From NCBI GenBank assembly GCA_964631725.1, contig CAZVYX010000009.1, forward strand, positions 1 to 64,000: 64,000 nt of DNA, read 5' to 3'. Below, in pieces: positions 43,842 through 54,977 of this stretch. The first letter of the stretch is position 1; each line of letters begins with the position of its first letter. Source of the stretch: GCA-2731375 sp964631725 (GTDB lineage: Bacteria > Pseudomonadota > Alphaproteobacteria > GCA-2731375). Made by a program: the position numbers and the translations under genes. The notes below the pieces were generated by a model, which was given only the letters and a program-made list of their open reading frames with translations, searched no databases and was not told the origin of the DNA.

Positions 43842-44726
43842 TCAACTCCCGCCGCTCTCCGCTTCAACCTTGTCCTGGGTCCTGGTGTCGAAATCGGATG
43901 CGTCATGGCGTTCGCGTAGCTGCTCTTCAAGCGGACCCGACGTCCGGTTGACCATCCGGCCCCGTTGCACCGCGTCCCGGCCCTCGATCTCATGCGTCCA
44001 GCGGCCGAGATGCTTGTAGGATCCGGCATCAAGGAACTCAGCCGCATCATAGACCCGGTTCAAGACAACGGCACCATACCAGGGCCAGATCGCGATATCG
44101 GCGATGGTGTACTCATCGCCGCACATAAAGTGGTTGTCCGCCAGGTGGCGGTCGAGCACGTCCAATTGGCGTTTCACTTCCATGGCATAGCGGTCGATGC
44201 AGTATTCGATCTTGAGTGGCGCGTAGGCGTAAAAATGCCCGAAGCCGCCGCCAAGATAGGGCGCGCTGCCCATTTGCCAGAACAGCCACGACAGGCATTC
44301 GCCCCGCATGCTGGCATCACTGGGCAAAAAAGCACCGAATTTTTCCGCCAGGTACAACAGAATTGCACCGGATTCAAAGACCCGCGTCGGCGGCGCGGTA
44401 CCATGATCGACCAATGCGGGGATTTTGGAATTCGGGTTGGCCCCGACAAAGCCGCTGCCGAATTGATCGCCATCGCCAATCTTGATCAGCCAGGCATCAT
44501 ACTCTGCGCCGCTAATGCCAAGGGCCAGCAGTTCCTCAAGCAATACCGTGACCTTGACGCCGTTCGGCGTGCCCAGCGAGTACAACTGAAGCGGATGCTT
44601 GCCAACGGGCAATTCCTTGTCGTGTGTCGAACCGGCGATGGGACGGTTGATTTTGGCGAAACGTCCACCGCTCTCCATTTCCCATTTCCATACCTTGGGC
44701 GGCGTGTAGGTCGATGTCTCATTCAT
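43842..44726 (-). CDS. glutathione S-transferase family, YghU-like
   Basis: A 294-residue protein with an N-terminal extension, a thioredoxin-fold domain (LQLYSLGTPNGVKVTVLLEELL, then NPNSKIPALVDH, and VFESGAILLYLAEKFG) and an all-helical C-terminal domain. The TPNGVKVT loop and length match YghU/YfcG-type disulfide-bond oxidoreductases that use two glutathione molecules. It is divergent from the SDR at 44900 across 173 bp. The natural substrate is unknown. Confidence 0.92.
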   Translation of the reverse strand: MNETSTYTPPKVWKWEMESGGRFAKINRPIAGSTHDKELPVGKHPLQLYSLGTPNGVKVTVLLEELLALGISGAEYDAWLIKIGDGDQFGSGFVGANPNSKIPALVDHGTAPPTRVFESGAILLYLAEKFGAFLPSDASMRGECLSWLFWQMGSAPYLGGGFGHFYAYAPLKIEYCIDRYAMEVKRQLDVLDRHLADNHFMCGDEYTIADIAIWPWYGAVVLNRVYDAAEFLDAGSYKHLGRWTHEIEGRDAVQRGRMVNRTSGPLEEQLRERHDASDFDTRTQDKVEAESGGS

Positions 44727-44899
44727 GAAAGGAGCTCCATTTCGTCAACGGCGGGTCGCTGCATCAAGTGTAACACATCATCTTGCACGGCTGTCACACC
44801 GAACGGACTTCAACAGCGGCATGACACTCGACAACCGGGGCCGCGAACTGCCACCATATGGAAATTGTCCTGCTCGCAAGCCCAAGAGGAATTGGAATT

Positions 44900-45664
44900 A
44901 TGAAATCTGTTTGCCTGGTCATTGGCGCCGGCGCCGGCATCGGCGGTACTGTCGGAAAGCGCTTCGCAATGGAAGGCTATCACGCTGTCTTGTGCCGGCG
45001 CACCGACAGGGAGGGCCTGGATGCACTGGTGGCAGACATCGGGAACGACGGCGGCTCGGCGTCCGGTTATCTGCTCAACGCGGTTGAGCCCGACGGCATT
45101 GAAGAGCTGGTCGCCGCGGTCGAGGCCGATATTGGCCCGATAGAGGTCGTGGTTTTCAATCTCGGCGCCCAGATCGGCGACAGGGCGCTAAAGGACACCA
45201 CCTACAAGGCTTTTGAAATGGGTTGGCGGATGGCCACGTTTGCCCTCTTCCGCATCGCCGCCAGCATCTGTCCCCTGATGGAGGAACGCGGCAAGGGCAC
45301 GATCCTGGTAACCTCGGCGACGGCGGCGGTGCGCGGCAACAAGGGCCAGCATTCCCACGCGGCTGCCATGGGCGGGCGGCGCATGCTTTGCCAGAGCCTG
45401 AATGCCGAATTCGGGCCGAAAGGCATTCATATCGCGCATATCCTGATCGATGGCGCGGTCGATGCGCCCGATACCCTGGGCAAAATGCTTGGCCCGGAGC
45501 GCTTCCAGGAACTCCGGGAAACACGTGGCATGGAAAACGATGGATTGATGCTGCCCAGCAAGATCGCGGATACCTATTTCCACCTTGCCCAGCAGCATCG
45601 GTCAACCTGGAGCCATGAAATCGATTTGCGCTCTTTCTCCGACATGCCGTGGTGGAACCATTAG
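44900..45664 (+). CDS. SDR-like oxidoreductase
   Basis: A 254-residue Rossmann protein. The cofactor loop is GAGAGIGGTVGK at about 9-20, followed by CRRTDRE, which favours NADP(H). The expected active-site Tyr and Lys are not in the usual YxxxK form: after SATAAVRGNKGQHSHAAAMGG there is no Tyr, so catalysis is uncertain. The start at 44900 has AGAGGAATTG upstream; a longer frame from 44858 is possible. A hairpin follows the stop. Possibly grouped with the ketosynthase trio 101 bp downstream. Confidence 0.8.
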   Translation: MKSVCLVIGAGAGIGGTVGKRFAMEGYHAVLCRRTDREGLDALVADIGNDGGSASGYLLNAVEPDGIEELVAAVEADIGPIEVVVFNLGAQIGDRALKDTTYKAFEMGWRMATFALFRIAASICPLMEERGKGTILVTSATAAVRGNKGQHSHAAAMGGRRMLCQSLNAEFGPKGIHIAHILIDGAVDAPDTLGKMLGPERFQELRETRGMENDGLMLPSKIADTYFHLAQQHRSTWSHEIDLRSFSDMPWWNH

Positions 45665-45689
45665 CCTGATCCGGGCGGCCCCCATCAGG
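45665..45689 (+). terminator. possible terminator hairpin after SDR
   Basis: CCTGAT and ATCAGG are 6-bp inverted arms around a GC-rich 13-nt loop, starting right after the SDR stop. No T tract follows, so termination is uncertain. Confidence 0.3.
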
Positions 45690-45765
45690 TCGTGCCACCC
45701 CGTCCGCTTGCTCTCGTCAATGGGAGACGCCATGATATGGAAAAAGGCACTACCAGGAGGAAGCA

Positions 45766-46995
45766 ATGGAAGATATCGCGATTACCGGGCTCGGCGTGAT
45801 TTCCTCGCTCGGGCACAATATGAAGGATTTCTGCCGCAATCTCTCCGCCGCCCATGTCGTCGTCGGGCCAACGCCGTGGAATAACGAAGCCAGCCTGGAA
45901 AACGTCTGGATGTCCATGGTCAAGAATTTCAAGCCCGAGGACTGGATGGACGATCGCGTCATCGATGGCACCGACACATTCGCCCAATATGCCATCGCCG
46001 CCGCCGTGCAGGCGGTGGACGCCTGCGGTATCAGCGAATTGGATGCCGAGCGCACCGGCGTCGTTGTCGGCACGTCCTGCGGCGGCACGGAAACCATCAC
46101 ACAATCTCAAGAAGGCCTGGACCGGGAAGGTCCGTCCGGCGTTGACCGCAAGCTGCAGATCAAGGCTTGGCCGAACATGGCGGCGGGGCAGATCGCCCTG
46201 CGCTGGAAACTGCACGGGCCGCTGTTGACCATAACCACCGCCTGTGCCTCCTCCATCGATGCCATCGGCACCGCCGCCCGGTTGATCGAGCGCGGCGATT
46301 GCGATGTTGCCATCGCGGGGGGTTGCGAGTCCGGCCGTACCCGCCTGACAAAAATCGCCGGCGGGCTGCTGGGCATGATGGCCCCGCAGTCGGACCCTTA
46401 CAAAGCCTGCCGCCCCTTCAACACCGAACGGTTTGGTGTCATGGGTGGCGAGGGCGCCGGCATGGTGATCCTGGAACGGGCCGATCTGGCCAAGGCGCGG
46501 GGGGCGAAAATTCACGGCTACCTGAAGGGTTACGCCACCCTGTCCGATGGCTATCACCCCTCCTCCTCGCACCCCGACGGCAGTTGGGAAAGCCGAACCA
46601 TGGAAAAGGCCATCGAGGATGCTCATTTGCCCGGCGGCGCGGGCGACGTGGATGCCATCATCGCCCACGGCACCGGCACGCCTTTAGGTGATATCGCCGA
46701 GATCAAGGCCATCAATCAGTTGTTCGAGGGCCGGGGGAAAGACCTAAAGGTCTCATCCATCAAGGGCCATGTGGGCCATACCGCCGGCGCCGCCGGTGTC
46801 ATGGGCCTGATGGCGGCGTTGCACAGCATGGAGGAAGGCGCCCTGGTGCCGACCGCCGGCACCACGGATGTGGACCCGGCGGCGGAATTCGAAGTCGTGA
46901 TCCAAAAACCCTCGCCGGGTGAGTTTAACACCATGCAGGTCAATGGCTTCGGCTTCGGCGGCCAGAATTCCTCGCTGGTGGTGACGCGGAACTGA
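45766..46995 (+). CDS. beta-ketoacyl synthase (FabF-like)
   Basis: A 409-residue thiolase-fold ketosynthase with catalytic C160 (TACASS), H301 (AHGTGT) and H338 (GHTAGAA), the triad of elongating ketosynthases. AGGAGG precedes the start. It condenses a malonyl unit with an acyl group in fatty acid or polyketide synthesis. No acyl carrier protein, ketoreductase or malonyltransferase gene is next to it, and the following genes are an acyl-CoA ligase and a lipocalin-like protein, so it looks like part of a specialised lipid pathway rather than housekeeping FabF. The gap to the next gene is 18 bp. Confidence 0.9.
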   Translation: MEDIAITGLGVISSLGHNMKDFCRNLSAAHVVVGPTPWNNEASLENVWMSMVKNFKPEDWMDDRVIDGTDTFAQYAIAAAVQAVDACGISELDAERTGVVVGTSCGGTETITQSQEGLDREGPSGVDRKLQIKAWPNMAAGQIALRWKLHGPLLTITTACASSIDAIGTAARLIERGDCDVAIAGGCESGRTRLTKIAGGLLGMMAPQSDPYKACRPFNTERFGVMGGEGAGMVILERADLAKARGAKIHGYLKGYATLSDGYHPSSSHPDGSWESRTMEKAIEDAHLPGGAGDVDAIIAHGTGTPLGDIAEIKAINQLFEGRGKDLKVSSIKGHVGHTAGAAGVMGLMAALHSMEEGALVPTAGTTDVDPAAEFEVVIQKPSPGEFNTMQVNGFGFGGQNSSLVVTRN

Positions 46996-47013
46996 GGCGG
47001 GGCTGAAGCCGCC

Positions 47014-48650
<1,637 letters not shown>

Positions 48651-48654
<4 letters not shown>

Positions 48655-49589
48655 CCGAACGCAAGTTCACGGCCCGGGATGATGGCTTCCATTTCGCCGA
48701 GATGGGCGAGGATTGGTGGGCCACGGAAACCGCCTGGTTTTCCTTCCATCACCCCGAACGCCGGTTGGGCGGATGGTTTTACACCATGGCGCGGCCCAAC
48801 ATCGGCACCATCGCGGGCGGTGCCTGGATCTGGGACGACAGCGCCCATCTGCCCTGGGAAGCGCTCTATTCGGCCAACTATTCCGCTTTGCCGATCCCCA
48901 CGGATCAGGATTTCACCGACATCACCCTGCCCACGGGCGTCTCGGTCAAGGCATTGGAGCCGTGTATGTCCTACGCCCTTGGCTACGACGATGGCGAGCG
49001 CTTGCAGGCGGATCTGCGGTTCGACGGCGTAATGGCGCCGGAGGCGCTGACCGCCGCCGGGTCAACCTTCGGCTCGGCGCATCATTTCGATCAATTCGGC
49101 CGGGTCAGCGGCGAAATTGTCCTGCATGGCGAGCGTATTGAAATCGATTGCCTGGCCATGCGGGATCGGACCTGGGGCCGCCGGCCGGAGAACCGGCCCC
49201 GGCAGGCAGCCTACATCACCGGCATGGCCAATCCCGCCTCCGGCTTCCTGGCCGTCACCAACGTCCGCCCCGAGGGTGACCATGTGGCCTATGGGTTCCT
49301 GCGAACGGACGGCCGCAATATCGGCCTGGCCGGCGGCGAACGAAAGGTGGAACGGAACCCGGATACGGGCATCACCAGGCGGATCGAGCTACAGCTTGTG
49401 GATCAAGAGGGGCGCAAGGTCACGGCGGTCGGCGATCCGGTCAGCAGCATCGTCATCAACCGCCACACCTTTGTCGATATCAACTCCCTGGTCCGCTGGG
49501 ATCTAGACGGCGAAACCGCCTGGGGCGAGGAGCAGGATATGTGGCCCATGCACCGCTTCGCCGCCATGCGGCGGGCAATGCGCGGGTAG
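48651..49589 (+). CDS. DUF7064/CrtC-type beta-barrel-like protein
   Basis: A 312-residue protein. It begins MTERKFTARDDGFHFAEMGEDW and is rich in beta strands with WFYTMARPN, QFGRVSGEIVLHGERIEIDCLAMRDRTWG and a C-terminal WGEEQDMWPMHRF. The DRTWGRR segment is what I recall from DUF7064/hydroxyneurosporene-dehydratase-like lipocalin-fold proteins often found in steroid- or lipid-metabolism clusters. The reaction is unknown. It is translationally coupled to the acyl-CoA ligase. Confidence 0.7.
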
Positions 49590-49600
49590 CGCAAGACGGC

Positions 49601-50656
49601 TCAATACCCGAGGTCGCGGGCGGCCCGTTCCAGGACCACGGGTACGGACCATGCGGTTCGCGCCAGGCGCACATCATCGCTGCGGCCATCGGCATAGAGG
49701 CCTGAGGCGCTCATCCAGAACGCGGCCGAGCGCATGGCATAGAGCAGTTGGTAATAGCGGCAGGCGCCCTCGTCGATCTCGATACCGGTGGCGGCCTCGT
49801 AACGGCGGTAGAATTCATCACGCGGCACCAGGTTGGACAATAGCTCGCTGCCCTCCCGGTTAAGATCGCTCAAGACATAAGCGACATCGTACATGGGGTC
49901 GCCGATGGTTTGCAGTTCCCAATCCAGCACCGCCGAAATGCGGTCGTCGTCGATCAACAGATTACCGGTTCGGTAGGCGCCATGGACGAAACAAAGGCGC
50001 TCGGTCTTCGGCGCATTTGCCTCTAGCCAGCAGATCAGATCCGTCAGCACCGGTTCCGGCCCATGGCCCGACGCCGCGATCAGGCGCCGCCATTTCCGCA
50101 CTTCACCAAGCGCGAATTCCGATGTTCCGGCCGCCGGCACGCCGAGGAAATCCAGGCCAGCGCGGCGCCAGTCGATGTTGTGCAAAGTGGCCAGGGTATC
50201 GGTGAAACTGGCCGGCAGTACGCCGCGCCCGGCCGCCGCTTCATAATAGGCCCGGCCCTCCCGGCCCCAGGGATTGGGGCAGCTGCCGGGCACTTTTTCC
50301 ATGACGATGAAGGGCGCGCCGAGGACGCCATGGTCAGCCTCGTACCAGAACGGTTTCGGTGCTTGCAGCGCCGTCGGCTCCAGGCATTGCAGCACGCCGA
50401 ACTGATCGCCCAGATCGGACAATTCACGCAGCAGCGCATTGCCCGGATCCCGGCGCAGGCAGAAACCCTGGGTGTTTTGCGCCCCGGCCACACTCCATTG
50501 GGCATCGAACAGCCAGGTCTCGTGCGACCAGCCAACCGCGATCCGCTCCATGTTGTGCAGTTGCAGGCCCTGGGCGCCGGGAAGCTTGCCCTCGATATAG
50601 CTGCTGATCCGCGCCGCGATCTCATCCGGCGCGATTGCCTCTCTGTCGGCACTCAT
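49601..50656 (-). CDS. APH-fold phosphotransferase family protein, catalytic Asp replaced
   Basis: A 351-residue aminoglycoside-phosphotransferase-fold protein of the type often encoded near acyl-CoA dehydrogenases. The N-lobe has FCLRRDP-type strands; the catalytic loop reads HGAYRTGN at 225-232, where the family has HGDxxxxN, so the base Asp is Ala227. The metal-binding ILDWE-like segment (VLDWELQTIGDP) is kept. It probably binds a nucleotide but may not transfer phosphate. It overlaps the 136-residue gene upstream by 4 bp. Confidence 0.88.
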   Translation of the reverse strand: MSADREAIAPDEIAARISSYIEGKLPGAQGLQLHNMERIAVGWSHETWLFDAQWSVAGAQNTQGFCLRRDPGNALLRELSDLGDQFGVLQCLEPTALQAPKPFWYEADHGVLGAPFIVMEKVPGSCPNPWGREGRAYYEAAAGRGVLPASFTDTLATLHNIDWRRAGLDFLGVPAAGTSEFALGEVRKWRRLIAASGHGPEPVLTDLICWLEANAPKTERLCFVHGAYRTGNLLIDDDRISAVLDWELQTIGDPMYDVAYVLSDLNREGSELLSNLVPRDEFYRRYEAATGIEIDEGACRYYQLLYAMRSAAFWMSASGLYADGRSDDVRLARTAWSVPVVLERAARDLGY

Positions 50657-51063
50657 GCCGCGTATTCCATGCGCCGGTCCAAGGTTTGCCGCATGGTCTG
50701 GCGGACACGGCCTAGCAGGGCCTCGAACCGTGTCTCGCCAAGCTCCTCCCGGGCGCCATAAAGCGTCTCGACAAATTGGCAGAGGCCATCGTCGCCAGTC
50801 TCTGCCAGTGCGAAGAACGCATCGCGCACCGGCGGCGGCGCATCGGCGTCCTCCAGCAGTTGCTCCAGATCCCGACGCAGAGCATCCCGCGCCCTATCCT
50901 CCGCCGCGCCATGTTCGGCCGCCAGGCGAAGCTGTGCCGCCAGTTTTTGCAGGACGACAGCGCTCAGGAAAGCCTGGGTGCGCGGGTATTCCGCTTCGAT
51001 TGCCGGTCCCACCTCCCCTTTGAAGGTCGCCGCCATGCGCTCCAGCAAATCGCTTGGTGTCAT
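50653..51063 (-). CDS. hypothetical helical protein coupled to APH-fold gene
   Basis: A 136-residue, predicted all-helical soluble protein rich in Glu, Arg and Ala, with no recognised motif. Its stop overlaps the APH-fold gene start by 4 bp, showing translational coupling. In many genomes a small helical protein of this sort precedes such phosphotransferase genes, suggesting a complex. It is divergent from the VOC gene at 51177, whose upstream frame overlaps the first bases of this gene. Confidence 0.7.
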   Translation of the reverse strand: MTPSDLLERMAATFKGEVGPAIEAEYPRTQAFLSAVVLQKLAAQLRLAAEHGAAEDRARDALRRDLEQLLEDADAPPPVRDAFFALAETGDDGLCQFVETLYGAREELGETRFEALLGRVRQTMRQTLDRRMEYAA

Positions 51064-51176
51064 ATCTTCCTCCCACTCACGCTACGGGCAACTATAACAT
51101 CAGCGAGACGATACTTGCGCCAAATTGGCATAGGGGCTCTTATTCCCGGAACAACAAGACCCGGAGGAACGTCGAG

Positions 51177-52019
51177 ATGGTGCCTGCTTCGTCTCAAATG
51201 ACGCTTGAGCATGTCGTCATCCGCGTTGATGACCTGGATGCCGCGACGGCAGATTTTCAATCGCTGGGATTCCACGTCATCTATGGCGGTGTGCACAGTT
51301 CCGGCGTCACCCACAACGCGCTTATCCATTTCCAGAACAGCACATTTTTCGAACTTGTCGCCTACCGCAAGGCGAAGCTGCTCACCGTCCTCAAAAAGCT
51401 TGGACTCTTGGATCTGCTCCTGAAGAACACCAATAACCACGTCAAATACCGCTTCGCGGCAGCCGTGGACTTTCCCGAAGGCTTCATGGACGCGGCGTTG
51501 CTGTCCAAGGATATTCAGCTCGATACCGATCAGGCCAACCAGCGAGGCCTGAAAACAACCAAGTCCATGCCCTTTCACCGGCAAAAGCCCAACGGCGAAA
51601 CCGTGCGCTGGAACATCATGTGCCCGTTTGCCGACGCCCTGCCGTTCGTCCGCGATCCTTACGTCCCCGAACAGCCCAGAAGCCAGGACGAAACGAGCCA
51701 TGGCAACGGTGCCCTCGGCATTTCCCAGGTCGTCTATGGGGTCAAGGATTTGCAAGCGGCAGCAGATGATTACCAACAACTCCTGGGCAGGGACATTTCG
51801 ATCTCGACGCGGGACGGAAAACCTCGCGCCGAGTTCGTAATGGGTGATGTGTCGATCACCCTGCTATGCGCAGCGGATTTCCCGCATCTGGCGGCTGCCG
51901 TAGCCGATAAACGGGAAACGCCCGTGCAGGTGACCTTGCGCACCAGCGACGAGGCTTCAAGCGGTCTGTTGCCAATGGCAAAGAGCCATGGCGCCGAAAT
52001 CGTCCTGCGGCACGAATAG
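51177..52019 (+). CDS. VOC-family (glyoxalase-like) protein
   Basis: A 280-residue protein with two vicinal-oxygen-chelate halves. The first starts LEHVVIRVDDLDAATADFQSLGFHV with a metal-ligand His, and the second starts GISQVVYGVKDLQAAADDYQQLLG. It resembles the Glyoxalase_3 type. VOC proteins include extradiol dioxygenases, lyases and isomerases, so the activity is open. The start at 51177 follows CGGAGGAAC. It ends 2 bp before the convergent glycosidase-like gene stop. Confidence 0.85.
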   Translation: MVPASSQMTLEHVVIRVDDLDAATADFQSLGFHVIYGGVHSSGVTHNALIHFQNSTFFELVAYRKAKLLTVLKKLGLLDLLLKNTNNHVKYRFAAAVDFPEGFMDAALLSKDIQLDTDQANQRGLKTTKSMPFHRQKPNGETVRWNIMCPFADALPFVRDPYVPEQPRSQDETSHGNGALGISQVVYGVKDLQAAADDYQQLLGRDISISTRDGKPRAEFVMGDVSITLLCAADFPHLAAAVADKRETPVQVTLRTSDEASSGLLPMAKSHGAEIVLRHE

Positions 52020-52021
52020 GA

Positions 52022-53047
52022 CTACTGGCCGCTGATCTGCTTGGCGAGGCCGAAGAAAGCGCGCTTGCGCTCCGAACTGATCCGCCAGTTTACCGGCACG
52101 CTTTGATAGCCGTCATCATACCCCTCGCCTTCCATGCGGTAGTCAAAGAAGCCCCACGAGGCGTACTCGTCCACGGCGGCAATAAAGTTGTTGTCAGGCT
52201 GGTCGAAGGCAAAATGATCATCCTCGTTGAACAGGATCGGCTTTGGCGTATAGCCCTCGACCTGGCGTGTTCGCCGCACCATTTCGCGGATGCGGTCCGG
52301 CGTTTCCACGTGATTGCCGTGCAGCAGTAGAAAATCGCTTTCCCGCACCACCTCCCTGCCCGGCACCACGCCGCCGCCATAGCTGGTACCGACCAGCAGT
52401 CGGCGGTCATCGCGGACCCGGCCTTTCGCTCGCGCGATCAGCTCATGCACCCCCTCCGGCATCAACACGGGCTGGCGGTAGCGCACATTGCATTCGTTAT
52501 TGATCTCGATCAGAACATTGCGATGGCCCTGTTGCAGAACCCAATCGACGGCGTTCTCGACACCCCGGATGATGGCGGCTTCATCGTTCAGGTTCTTTTC
52601 CTGGCCGAAATAATACAGGCCGACAATCACCGCCATGCCCAGGCCGTCGGCGGCGTCGAGGATACGGCGTAGCCTGCCCATATAGTCGCCGCGCAGGCCG
52701 CCGTCCGGGGCGATGGCGGAATTGATCCAGGGCTGGTCCTTGGAATAGCCGTAGGGACTGCCGCCTTGCAGGTTGATCGTGAAGGCCAGCACCCCATGGG
52801 CCCGCCAGGAAGGCATGGCAGCGATAAATTCGTCTGTGTTGCGCGCCGCATCCCAAAGGCCGGAATCCGCATAGGCCCATTGGGCACGGGTTTCCGGGTT
52901 CAAATCATCAAAAATGCCCTGCGCCATGCGGCTGTTGAGCAACAGCCCCTCGATGCGCCGGCCCTGCCAGGTGACGCCTGGATAGGTGACCGCGCCGTTG
53001 ATGAAAAACTGCTCACCCCGGATCGTGATTTCAGTGCCACCGGGCAT
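52022..53047 (-). CDS. glycoside hydrolase-like TIM-barrel protein
   Basis: A 341-residue protein without signal peptide. It resembles clan GH-A enzymes: a beta-strand start (ITIRGEQFFINGAVTYPG), an inner barrel, a candidate acid/base E185 in INNECN and a candidate nucleophile E275 in ILFNEDDHF. The usual clan-A arrangement is Asn-Glu at strand 4 and Glu at strand 7, which fits. It would act in the cytoplasm on an imported sugar or glycoside. A ribosome site GGGGAGG precedes the start. It lies 40 bp after the C45 gene. Confidence 0.7.
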   Translation of the reverse strand: MPGGTEITIRGEQFFINGAVTYPGVTWQGRRIEGLLLNSRMAQGIFDDLNPETRAQWAYADSGLWDAARNTDEFIAAMPSWRAHGVLAFTINLQGGSPYGYSKDQPWINSAIAPDGGLRGDYMGRLRRILDAADGLGMAVIVGLYYFGQEKNLNDEAAIIRGVENAVDWVLQQGHRNVLIEINNECNVRYRQPVLMPEGVHELIARAKGRVRDDRRLLVGTSYGGGVVPGREVVRESDFLLLHGNHVETPDRIREMVRRTRQVEGYTPKPILFNEDDHFAFDQPDNNFIAAVDEYASWGFFDYRMEGEGYDDGYQSVPVNWRISSERKRAFFGLAKQISGQ

Positions 53048-53087
53048 GTTGTTGCCTCCCCATTTTGAATACCGGTCTCCGCCAATG

Positions 53088-54053
53088 CTATTCGATCAGC
53101 CGGCCATAGTCGTGGCTGTATACGCCGGGTTCGAAGCGGCCGATCCGTTGGCGGACGATTTTGCCGGGCCAAAGGTAATCGACCTTTCCCTCGGCCGGCC
53201 GGTAGACAGCGGTATAGGCGGTCGGGGACTTGGCCCGCTGCGAGTAGAGCGGCGGTTCGGCGAATAACGCGGTCAATTTCGGCAACGTCATGGCTGGGTC
53301 GTCCAGCGCCCGTAGCACGAACCGCTGACGCTCGACTGAATCCGGCACCGTGCCGATACTCTCCTGATGGTTCGCGCAGACCGGGAGATCCGACACCCCT
53401 GGGCCGCGATCGGGGCCCAGAAAAAGCGTTGCATGAGCGCCCGAGCGGTCCAGCAGAGTGACGTTTTGCGACATGGCGATGGGAATACGGCGCAACGCCG
53501 CAACGCCTTGATCGACCGTACAACAAGTTTCCAGCACATAACGCAACATCAAAATGACGGAAAATCCCAGGCCCATCGCCTTGGCGCCGCCAAAGGTCAG
53601 GCTTGCCACCAGGCCGTCCTGGTTCATGCCGTCGATACAGCCGCCCCAGGGTCTTTGCGCCTTGGCGATCACCTCCCGCCCGAACCACGAAGTCACCTCG
53701 AAACGATCGGAAACCAGATCGAGCGGAAAATCATAGTTGCGCACCAGTGCCGGCCCGCCACTGCCCAGCCAGACCGCCTGGGTACAACCGCCAATGGCCG
53801 GGCCCGGGCGGTAGTGACTTAAGATCCGATGCGCCAGATCGTCATCGCCAACCAGGCCGCAAACCCGGTCATAATGCGGCAGCAATTCCGGCATGTGACG
53901 ATCCAGCGCCGCCCGGCATGCGGCGGCGGTGGGCGGTGCCGCCCGGCCCTCGCCCAGATACCATTGTTCGGCGGCATCCCGGCCTTGGGCGAAGCGGTCG
54001 CACCAGTCTTGTCCGGGGCGATCCTCCCGGGTGAAGGTGAAATGTTTGCGCAT
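53088..54053 (-). CDS. C45-family autoproteolytic acyltransferase/hydrolase
   Basis: A 321-residue Ntn-hydrolase of the isopenicillin-N acyltransferase (C45) type. The probable autocleavage site is GGC at 88-90, giving an N-terminal nucleophile C90, and the downstream strand carries RNYDFP at 105-110; GMNQDGLVASLTFGG follows. Members cleave or form amide bonds with acyl groups. No signal peptide is apparent. It lies upstream of the glycosidase-like gene on the same strand, separated by 40 bp. Confidence 0.82.
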   Translation of the reverse strand: MRKHFTFTREDRPGQDWCDRFAQGRDAAEQWYLGEGRAAPPTAAACRAALDRHMPELLPHYDRVCGLVGDDDLAHRILSHYRPGPAIGGCTQAVWLGSGGPALVRNYDFPLDLVSDRFEVTSWFGREVIAKAQRPWGGCIDGMNQDGLVASLTFGGAKAMGLGFSVILMLRYVLETCCTVDQGVAALRRIPIAMSQNVTLLDRSGAHATLFLGPDRGPGVSDLPVCANHQESIGTVPDSVERQRFVLRALDDPAMTLPKLTALFAEPPLYSQRAKSPTAYTAVYRPAEGKVDYLWPGKIVRQRIGRFEPGVYSHDYGRLIE

Positions 54054-54103
54054 GGCACCATTGTAGTGGAGAGAGCCGAAAACCGTTAGTCGGCGTGATG
54101 GGC

Positions 54104-54718
54104 TTAGGCGAAGTCATCCTGGGTGATCAGGATATGCCCCGCTTGCTCGGCGACCCGATCCAGCCAGCGGCGGATCCCGGGATAGGGGGCCAGGTCCATC
54201 CGCGCCTCATCGGCAACGTGGGTGTAGGCGTAGAGGGCGATATCGGCAATGGAATAGGCATCGCCGACCAGGAAATCCTTGGCCGCCAATCGCCGCTCCA
54301 TCACGTCGAGTGCCTGATAGCCTTTTTGCCATTTTTCTTCCAATTGCGCCTGCTGCACCTGGCCTGGATCCAGGAAATGCAGCCAATAGCGGGCCACGGC
54401 GATGTTTGGTTCGTGGCTGTATTGTTCAAAGAACATCCATTGCAGGACCTCCGCCTGGGCGAAGCTTTCGGTGGGCAGATAGTCTGTATTCCGCGAGAGA
54501 TAGAACAGAATGGCGTTGGATTGCGCCAGCGACCGGCCGTCCGGGAACTGCAGCAGGGGGATGCGGCCATCGGCGTTGAGGGCCAAGAATTCCGGCGTCC
54601 GTGTCTCCCCCTTGGTCACGTCGTATTCGATCCGCCTGAACGGCCGGTCCAACTGGGAAAGCAACAGCCGCACTTTATAGCCATTGCCGGAGCCAAGATT
54701 GTCATGCAGAACCAGCAT
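54104..54718 (-). CDS. glutathione S-transferase family protein
   Basis: A 204-residue GST with a thioredoxin-fold N-half (LVLHDNLGSGNGYKVRLLLSQL, then ADGRIPLLQFPDG and AQSNAILFYLS) and a helical C-half with DFLVGDAYSIADIALY, the N-cap and hydrophobic staple seen in GSTs. It conjugates or reduces electrophilic compounds with glutathione. It is 50 bp upstream of the C45 gene and on the same strand, so the three genes 54718 to 52022 could be one unit. Confidence 0.92.
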   Translation of the reverse strand: MLVLHDNLGSGNGYKVRLLLSQLDRPFRRIEYDVTKGETRTPEFLALNADGRIPLLQFPDGRSLAQSNAILFYLSRNTDYLPTESFAQAEVLQWMFFEQYSHEPNIAVARYWLHFLDPGQVQQAQLEEKWQKGYQALDVMERRLAAKDFLVGDAYSIADIALYAYTHVADEARMDLAPYPGIRRWLDRVAEQAGHILITQDDFA

Positions 54719-54931
54719 CTCCGTAATCCTTCATTGATGAAACGCAAGCGCCGGCGGCCGAACCGGACGTCCGCAAGAGAACCGGCATCATAGACAATGC
54801 CGCCAAGGCCTCACACTATCCATAACTGCAATTAAGAGGCGATAGCAAACGGAAGAATCGAATATTATGGAATCAAAATGTTTGATTTATACTTTTTAAA
54901 TGAAGTAATAATATAGTTTAGTAAGCGCGCA

Positions 54932-54953
54932 ATACTGTAACCATACACAGTAT
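54932..54953. promoter_or_regulatory. dyad just upstream of histidine kinase gene
   Basis: ATACTGT and ACAGTAT are perfect 7-bp arms with an 8-bp spacer, 25-46 bp before the kinase start, in an AT-rich upstream region (54830-54975). It could be an operator or a leader hairpin. Apart from this dyad I see nothing definite in 54719-54977. Confidence 0.4.
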
Positions 54954-54977
54954 ACATATTTGGAGAAACGTTCGGGT

